Source: Myrica gale
Taxonomy: Eukaryota > Streptophyta > Magnoliopsida > Fagales > Myricaceae
DNA: 64,000 nucleotides
Assembly: GCA_963930655.1 (NCBI GenBank)
Contig: OZ005621.1
Span: 16,293,001-16,357,000 of the forward strand
Direction of reading: 5' to 3'
Part shown: one piece after another, positions 57,964 through 64,000 of the stretch
Layout of the letters: each line of letters opens with the position of its first letter
Position numbering within the stretch: the first letter of the stretch is position 1
The notes under the pieces: generated by a model
Told to the model about the DNA's origin: nothing
The model's input: the letters and a program-made list of their open reading frames with translations, nothing else
Database searches by the model: none
Translations under genes and position numbers: made by a program

Positions 57964-58500
57964 TTGATTGATATGAAGGTTTGTTACAATTGGTATCAGA
58001 GGAACGAACCTGCCAGGGATTTTCTCACACAATGTCTACAGATTACGGAAACACTCAAGCAGTTGATGGATGACAAGGATCGCATGCGACAAAATATGCA
58101 ATCCCTCTCGGTGAACTTGGAGAAACTTGAAGAGGAAATTGAAGTTCTAAAGACAGAAGAAAACGAAGTAACAAAAGATCCTGAAGAAATCGACCAAGGG
58201 AAGACTTTAGAAGCCAATACTACCATTCGGGTAAGTGCCACAAAATTCTCAAATACCTATTGCTTCTCTCCTAGCATTTCCCAAAAATTTCATTACCACA
58301 TCCGATTTCTCTTCAACCCCGGTCAAAATTTTAAGCAAGGTGCCTCCGGTGCAGAAAATTTCCTAAAACCTATCTCAAGCTATCGTCTCCCTCTAGAAAA
58401 TTATGTTTACAATGGAATTTACAAGGTCCAAGGCATTCGAAATTTCCAAAAGCATGCAACACATTTTGTTTTTGGTCACCGTAAGCATCGACGGTTATGA
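57964..58500 (+). pseudogene. Gag-like coiled-coil frame of the retrotransposon remnant
   Basis: The frame contains TQCLQITETLKQLMDDKDRM and SVNLEKLEEEIEVLKTEENE, a strongly heptad-patterned coiled coil directly after the primer site, as in the N-terminus of many retrotransposon gag proteins. From about codon 80 the sequence changes character and I cannot assign it. No zinc knuckle, protease or polymerase follows. Confidence 0.4.
57991..58002 (+). promoter_or_regulatory. Primer binding site
   Basis: TGGTATCAGAGG is two bases after the LTR terminal CA and complementary to the 3' end of initiator tRNA-Met. Confidence 0.75.
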
Positions 58501-58683
58501 CATATTCAGCTGTGGGTATCAAGACGACTGAAGAAAAAGGGGAATCTGGAAGAAAAGAGGCGTCAACATCAAAGACCTCCAGATAGGAAGGGCCAGATGC
58601 AAACGCTAGAGGAGGAAATTGAAGAAGTGGGAGAGATCTCCGTACCCACATGGGACGCAAGATTAAGCACTACTCTTTGAGGA

Positions 58684-59650
58684 ATTAATGCCCCAACTTC
58701 GCAGTCATTTCTTAACTATGTGCTCTTAGCAATTGTCTATGGAGGCATTATGCTTCACCGGAAGAAACCACTCAAGGCAAAATGGTATTACTACTTATGT
58801 CTTGGATTGGTAGATGTGGAAGCCAATTTTATTGTGGTGAAGGCCTATCAGGACATGTCACTGACAAGCATCATGCTTCTTGATTATTGGTTGTTACTAT
58901 CTGTTATGGTTCTTACATGGATTTTGTTGAAAACAAAATACAGATTCAAAAAGGTATTTGGTGTAATTGTTTGTGTTGCTGGCCTTGTCATTGTTGCTTT
59001 TTCGGATATTCATGCTGGTGATCGAGCAGGTGGGAGCAACCCACTTAAAGGAGATATGCTTGTTATTGCTGGTTCTACTCTTTATGCTGTCAGTAATGTC
59101 AGTGAGGAATTTTTTATGAAGAATGCAGATAAAGTTGAACTAATGGCAATGGTGGGAAGACTTTTTCAAACTTGGCCCCATGTGCTTTTGAAGGGAAGAC
59201 ATGACTACGGCGAAAGAAGTTTTGACAAATTGCTTGGCCATTATTTTAAGTGCACAAGTTGTTTGTTTTTTATTCTTAATGAATGTATGTTTGGTCTGGT
59301 GGGTGTACTTAATGTTTCCATTTTTCCTCCACAACAACACATGCCACTTTCAATTAAATGGAACACCACAACACTTTCACATGGAGACACAGAATATTTT
59401 GCTGCTGTGTTTTTGGGTATACTGCTATTTCAGAGGATGATTAGCTATAAGGAGGCTACGAAGGAAGCAAATGTTTATCTGGAGTTGAGCTTCTTGAAAA
59501 AATGTATTGAGTTGGCCATACATCGCAATTGGTGTTGTTGCTGTATATACCTACTGGGAGTTGAATATAACGAAAGAAGTGGAGATCCTCATTACATTGG
59601 CAATGATGGACCTCAAGAAAATAGAAAATGGTGGAGAAAGTACAAGTACT
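58684..59650 (+). pseudogene. Intronless SLC35F1/F2-type transporter sequence, broken
   Basis: In frame from about 58684: GINAPTSQSFLNYVLLAIVY, then LKAKWYYYLCLGLVDVEANF, KTKYRFKKVFGVIVCVAGLV, DRAGGSNPLKGDMLVIAGST and LYAVSNVSEEFFMKNADKVE. This is the multi-span core of the plant solute carrier 35 F1/F2 family (drug/metabolite transporter fold). From about 59155 the match is lost for some 350 bp, then returns in another frame (IAIGVVAVYTYWE, about 59523-59562), the usual last membrane span. The native gene has many introns; here the exons are fused, indicating an RNA intermediate. It is flanked by retrotransposon ends. An open frame remains from 58720 to 59670 but its second half is not transporter sequence. 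Confidence 0.75.
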
Positions 59651-59717
59651 CAGTAAATGTGTTTCAGTAAGGATTTTCAGTGAATATTATGTTTGATTGA
59701 TATGGAGGTTTGTTACA

Positions 59718-61361
59718 AATTCAAAAACTTATGTTTGCCGATTGAAAATTTTGAATATGGTATACAAATTTAGGGAGATTGTAAAAAGGTAGTGACGGTG
59801 AATGTGGTATGTTTGGGTGGATGTAAAATCTTTTTAGAGTTTTACGAGAGTTGGTGAAAAGTTTAGAAAAAAAGTTTATTTTATTGAATTTTTTCATATT
59901 TATTTTGATTGAGATGGATAATTTAATACAGAGAGTGAGAAAATAGATGATTCTGAAGTATTTTTTTTTGTTATATTTTTAATTTTTTAAAATTAAAAAA
60001 TGGGGACAACATCGTGAAAGTTAGAGATAAAAATGGTAACTTCAAAATATTTGTGAAAATTTTGTCCTACTTCATGTTTGGTTAATGGAAATTTTCATTT
60101 GACAAACAAATAAAATATTTGGGTGCTTTGAAATTTTGTTGTTTGTTTATAAGTTGCTCGTTCTTTTTCGGGGCACACGTGAATGAAATTTTATTTTGAT
60201 ATCTTATTTGACATTTTTCTTTTTAATCAAGATACTTCATTCCACCAAATAAAAAATCGATCCAGTCTGAAGCTGATTACAAACAAGGGGTCACGCCCTA
60301 AAACACAAAATAATAATAATAATGCTACGAGAGTCAAAAATTTTATAGATCCAAAGTAATTTCATCACGTGTTTTGGTACTACGGGCTAGCCTTCATAAC
60401 GGATCTTAAAGGTGGCCCAACGAACTAAGTGGTGCACTACATATCTATACATCGCATCTTAAAAGTTTGGAGTTCTGATACTCTACGCTCTCTATTCTTT
60501 TGTTTTTTGTGATATTTACTCATTAAAGTTTTGATTTTTGTCGATTTGCACCTTTCATCCAAATTACCAGTTAAAATTGACGAAAAATAAGCATGTGCCT
60601 CTCACTGTCGATTTGCATCTTTTGTCTAAGCCCTTTCGCATCTATAAAGTTTGGGATATTAACATTTTGCACTCCTTATCTCTTTATTTTCGTGTTATTG
60701 ATCCCTTAAAGTTTTGATTTTCATACATTTGCACCTTTTGTTCAAACTGTCTGTCGAAATTGATAGAAAATAAGCACGTGCCTCTCAATTTGCATCTTTC
60801 TTCTTGTTTTCTATCCGTTTTGACTTTTACTTTAGATTGTGGGTGCAAATCGATGGGAATCAAAACTTCAGAGGCTTAATGTCACGAAAAATAAAAGACG
60901 AGAGGATGTAAGGTGCAAAGTACTCCTAAATTTGGGAGGTGCAAAATGTATTTTTCTCATACTTCAAGCATCAGATAAATCAAATGATTACTGCATTTTT
61001 TTTTATTTGACACTTGGTTTCTTCATACTCGACCTGCGAATACACCAGCGGAAGAGAGTATATTAAACTTGATCATTCCCCCGGTTGTCTCCTATGAGAG
61101 TCTGAATCTGAAGCATATAAGAGTGATTGGGAGCCTGTTTAATTCGTATCTTACCATAAATCGCCATGATCTAGTATATTCTAAGCTAGTTTTGAGGCAG
61201 TTCATAGATCAACCTCGCCGACTTGATTTAGACAATGCACACTGACTTCTCAAATTTGGTGGCATTTTCATTCCTTTGATTAGAAAATGCAACTAATTCT
61301 GTGAGAAAACAAGAAGAAATCAGAATAGCAAAGACTAGAAGGAGTAGGTAGTGGTGGAACT
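59718..61361. other. Intergenic with MITE-like repeats
   Basis: 59800-60060 contains a remnant of the dispersed AT-rich MITE family. 60490-60965 is a MITE-like block (listed separately). The remainder (60966-61361) is the upstream region of clpS1; no other gene seen. Confidence 0.5.
60490..60965. mobile_element. Long-TIR MITE with an internally duplicated arm
   Basis: The phrase TTAAAGTTTTGATTTTTGTCGATTTGCACC and what follows (quoted in parts: AAAATTGACGAAAAATAAGC, GTGCCTCTCA) appears at about 60523-60620 and again at about 60705-60800. The reverse complement, including GGGTGCAAATCGATGGGAATC and GGTGCAAAATG, appears at about 60840-60950. The exact ends and target duplication could not be defined. 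Confidence 0.55.
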
Positions 61362-61380
61362 GAGAGAGAGAGAGAGAGAG
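61362..61380. repeat. GA microsatellite just upstream of the clpS1 start codon
   Basis: (GA)n tract of about 19 bp ending four bases before the ATG at 61384; GA-rich leaders are common in plant genes. Confidence 0.95.
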
Positions 61381-61383
61381 GCC

Positions 61384-64000
61384 ATGGAAACTGCAATATG
61401 CGGTCGAGTCCCTCTTTCACCCAACCACTTTTTCAACCCTACGAAACCAGGTACTTCTGACTCTCTCTGTGTGTAGCTCGTTCAATGTGATTGGTAAATG
61501 AAGGATTGGTAATTGCATTTTTCTATTCTTCTTAGCTTGAGTAAATAAAGTGCTGATTTATGGAGCCCATGTAGAAATTGGGTAATTTCTTAGATTATAA
61601 ATTCATAATGGCAATTTCATTTTTTTGACGTTCCTTTTTGTTGTGTGTGTATCGAGTTATTGATTAGTACTAGTTGTGTCGCAGGAGATAAGTACTCTGT
61701 TCATAAGCAATGCACAAACCGGACCAGTTTGATGACCGTATCGGCCGCTGCGCTTGGGAAAGGTGGCGGGTTATTGGAGAAGCCCACAATTGAGAAGACA
61801 ATGCCTGGCCGGGAATCGGAGTTTGACTTGAGGTACAGACTATACTCACATACACTAGAACATATAAGAGCATGAAATTCATTTCATGATGGTACTTTGC
61901 GTATAGAATTTTTAGTTGTTTAGTGTCACTTTTATACAGAAAGTAACTGTTATGGCTTAGGTGGTATGTGGCAAATCATGGAACTGGGCTAGTTGTGAAG
62001 AGTATATAACATGTGTTAGATTATCTTTTCTTCAATTTTTTTTTTATCTAACATAGAAGTCGTAACAATTTGAGATTCTGTTTTCTAAGTTCCTATTACA
62101 TTTTTCCTTAATAAGGTTAAGTTCATTATCAATTATTTAAACAACACGCATACAAACCAAAACTTGTCCAAAGGATTGGTTTAAAACCAAATTGAATCAG
62201 TTCTTTGGTTTGATGATGCTTGAAAAATAGAATCAGGTGATTGCTTTTCTTTTGAGAAATAAATTATGAATAGGAATCATACCTAGTGGCAAAAATGATT
62301 CTGTTTCCCTTTTCTTTTTTCTGTGTGGTCGTGCATGTACGAGATCGAGGATGAAATGTCAACCCACACACTTTCATTTGAAACCTTGGAAACACCATGG
62401 GATGCTTCAAACTGAAAGAAACAAAGGAAAGCCTGTTCCATCTGAAATTTTCTGTGAGGAGTAATATCAATTCCAACCTTATAAAGAAAAAAATCACCTG
62501 GATTCAAGGGAATTATGTGAATAGCTTATTAAGGATGCCTGTCCAAATCACTTTTACTAGCTAGCTCCATGTGGAAGTCATTCCTTTTGCTAAATAGTGG
62601 CTTTTTTTTGTCCCTCTCTATCGTCTGAACATAGTTTTGTCCTCGGAGCTCCTTATAACTAAACCAAGTTGCAGCCATAGCTTCACATTTGTCCCATTTC
62701 TTCCTGTTTACAGAATGGAACTTGTTTGTACTTCTCAAAAAACTCTGTTTAGGTGTTACTGTGGACTCCAGAGACAACTGTCCACTTCAATGGCCCCATA
62801 GTGATTGCTATCACTTTTATACATTGCCTCTTCGGTGCAACACCAAATGCCCAGAGCCAATCGTATGAGATGGCGGCCCTGCATTTATTCCTCAAGTGGT
62901 TAGTTTCTTCATTCTCTTTCTGTTCTACTTTTCCTTCCAAGTAAAATCTAGATTCTATTGGGTTGGGGAAAGGCCTGATGCACAGAGTGTGTATGCAAGA
63001 GGATCACCTAAACAATTACGATGGGCATGGAAGCATTGCCAAAAGGAATATACCACTCATACCAATACTAGGTCCGTAAGAATGGCCATTTAACTTTAAT
63101 CGGAGTAACCCAGACAATGAATGTTCAACTATTTGGAAGACTGGAATGAATGCTCAACTATTTGCCTCTCTCCAGTCTTCCGTGTAAGGCAAAGGAGAGC
63201 TGCCTTTCAAAATAGAATAGTTTCTTTGTCGTCCAAATTAAATTTTCTAACTTCAAAATACATCAACTCCCTTCTGAGGCATTGCTTATTGAAACCCAAG
63301 CACTCTCAAAGCAAAAGACCACAATCCTCTAGCAAGCAAGCAATGAAGATAGCAAGTGATCAAGACCCGCTACACTATTGCATATAGAAGACCGCTTAGA
63401 ATCACATGCTATTGATAGGATTATTGACAATTGGAACCATACCCAAAGCAGCTATATGAGGAAAAAAGCAACCTTCATCCAAATGTGGATGCTAAGGAGT
63501 CCATTCAAACATGTTATACATGTTACTAACATTAATTGTGTAATGGTAGATAGGTAATATGCACACAATTTGCTCGGCAGCTCTTTACTATGGTGCTTCC
63601 CTCCTTCCAAAATATTGCAGGATTAGTCTCATGCTTCTTTTTTGGGCACCTTTTAACCAGTGTTCTCATCCACAGATTGCCGTGAACAGAGCATCTAGTG
63701 GAGACACTAACAGAATCCAATTGTTAGGCATGTATACTGTATGCCTTGTCACTTGCAATCTGATTGAATTCCTCACTCATCTTTGGCTCCGACACGGAAA
63801 GTTGAGTGAAATTAAGGTTTCATATATGGAAAAAGTTTTGAGGATAGTTATTTGATACCCGTAATCTTGGATAAATTTTAAGATGACATCTAGTGTGTTA
63901 TTCTGAACCCATTGTTTCTCAAGGGCATTCCAAGTTTTTGCATCTTTATAGAGGTAAGAGTCATGTTCTTTAATCACCCTGGCATGTATATGATCAAGTT
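61384..64000 (+). CDS. clpS1: Chloroplast ClpS1 adaptor, exons 1 and 2 (gene continues past the window)
   Basis: Exon 1 (61384-61450) encodes METAICGRVPLSPNHFFNPT and ends at AG/GTACTT. Exon 2 (61685-61832) continues in phase after GCAG with GDKYSVHKQCTNRTSLMTVS, GKGGGLLEKPTIEK and PGRESEFDLR, ending at AG/GTACAG. This is the transit peptide and N-terminal part of plastid ClpS1, the adaptor that delivers N-degron substrates to the stromal ClpC/ClpP protease. The conserved ClpS fold (PPYRVxLHNDxxN and the substrate pocket) should lie in later exons. I did not find it before 64000, so intron 2 is over 2.1 kb or the gene is broken downstream. Frames in 61840-64000 show no ClpS motif. Start chosen by the in-phase splice and the position of the GA-rich leader. 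Confidence 0.8.

Larger units (their letters stand above)
57640..59717 (+). mobile_element. LTR retrotransposon remnant enclosing a host transporter sequence
   Basis: A 69-bp sequence starting CTCAGTAAATGTGTTTCAGT and ending TTTGTTACA occurs at 57920-57988 and again at 59649-59717 with about three differences. The first copy is immediately followed by a tRNA-Met-type primer site (57991). The two copies therefore look like the 3' ends of a 5' and a 3' LTR. The 5' LTR start is not clear (about 57640 is a guess) and most of the 3' LTR is missing. Between them are a gag-like coiled-coil frame and an SLC35F-type sequence. Confidence 0.65.

Noticed and set aside
1..64000. CRISPR arrays, bacterial operons, phage genes
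   Set aside because: No array of regularly spaced repeats and no prokaryotic gene layout; the sequence is plant nuclear DNA throughout.
61833..64000. tRNA or rRNA genes, and small frames such as 63559-63855
   Set aside because: No cloverleaf or rRNA core sequence was recognised, and the frames carry no known motif; they lie in what appears to be the clpS1 intron.

Overview
The window looks like nuclear DNA of a eudicot plant, probably a woody species. The evidence is GT-AG introns, plant-specific gene families (NFD6, PFT1/MED25, PXC2/IRK-type LRR kinases, plastid ClpS1), plant MITE, MULE, hAT, Copia and LINE structures, and AT-rich intergenic DNA. Genus level is not supported; everything here is read by eye, without database searches.

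Two genes look intact or plausibly functional. One is a nine-exon alpha/beta-hydrolase (lipase-like) gene on the minus strand, 45582-52097, whose exons join in phase into a 694-residue protein. The other is the first two exons of chloroplast ClpS1 at 61384-61832 (+), which runs off the right edge. A short exon of a small membrane protein is cut by the left edge. All other coding sequence is gene fragments, duplicated gene pieces or transposon proteins.

1-9700: edge exon, then a cluster of hAT-type elements with 8-bp target-site duplications (763-2856 carrying NOC2 and NFD6 fragments; 3642-4020; 5220-5684; 7294-8050 with 8055-8562 nested at its end) and a MULE-type MITE (9141-9655). 9700-12700: intergenic. 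12852-15075: first four exons of a MED25 (PFT1) von Willebrand-A gene. Exon 4 with its flanks is repeated in inverted orientation at 16128-16417, with a DHHC palmitoyltransferase fragment in the loop. That arm abuts a gag-only Copia-like element (16418-17837).

17.87-39.57 kb: a very large, decayed inverted duplication. Each arm begins on the outside with a broken CCR4-type deadenylase gene and continues inward through the same retrotransposon-derived DNA. The left arm was later split by a Copia element (about 21225-26835), itself split by a Pack-MULE carrying an LRR receptor-kinase ectodomain (23499-25159). The right arm was split by an ORF1-only LINE (32004-34085). 39.6-45.2 kb: MITEs, then a second Pack-MULE (42916-44152) with a WD40 gene fragment, nested in another long-TIR element.

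45.2-52.3 kb: the lipase gene and its promoter. 52.3-57.6 kb: repeats and unrecognised DNA. 57.6-59.7 kb: an LTR-retrotransposon skeleton enclosing an intronless, broken SLC35F1/F2-type transporter sequence. 59.7-61.36 kb: MITEs. 61.36 kb to the end: start of clpS1 and its long second intron.

The genes do not form a pathway. The unifying theme is capture, inversion and nesting of host gene fragments by transposons, several of which could yield truncated proteins or hairpin RNA against their parent genes.
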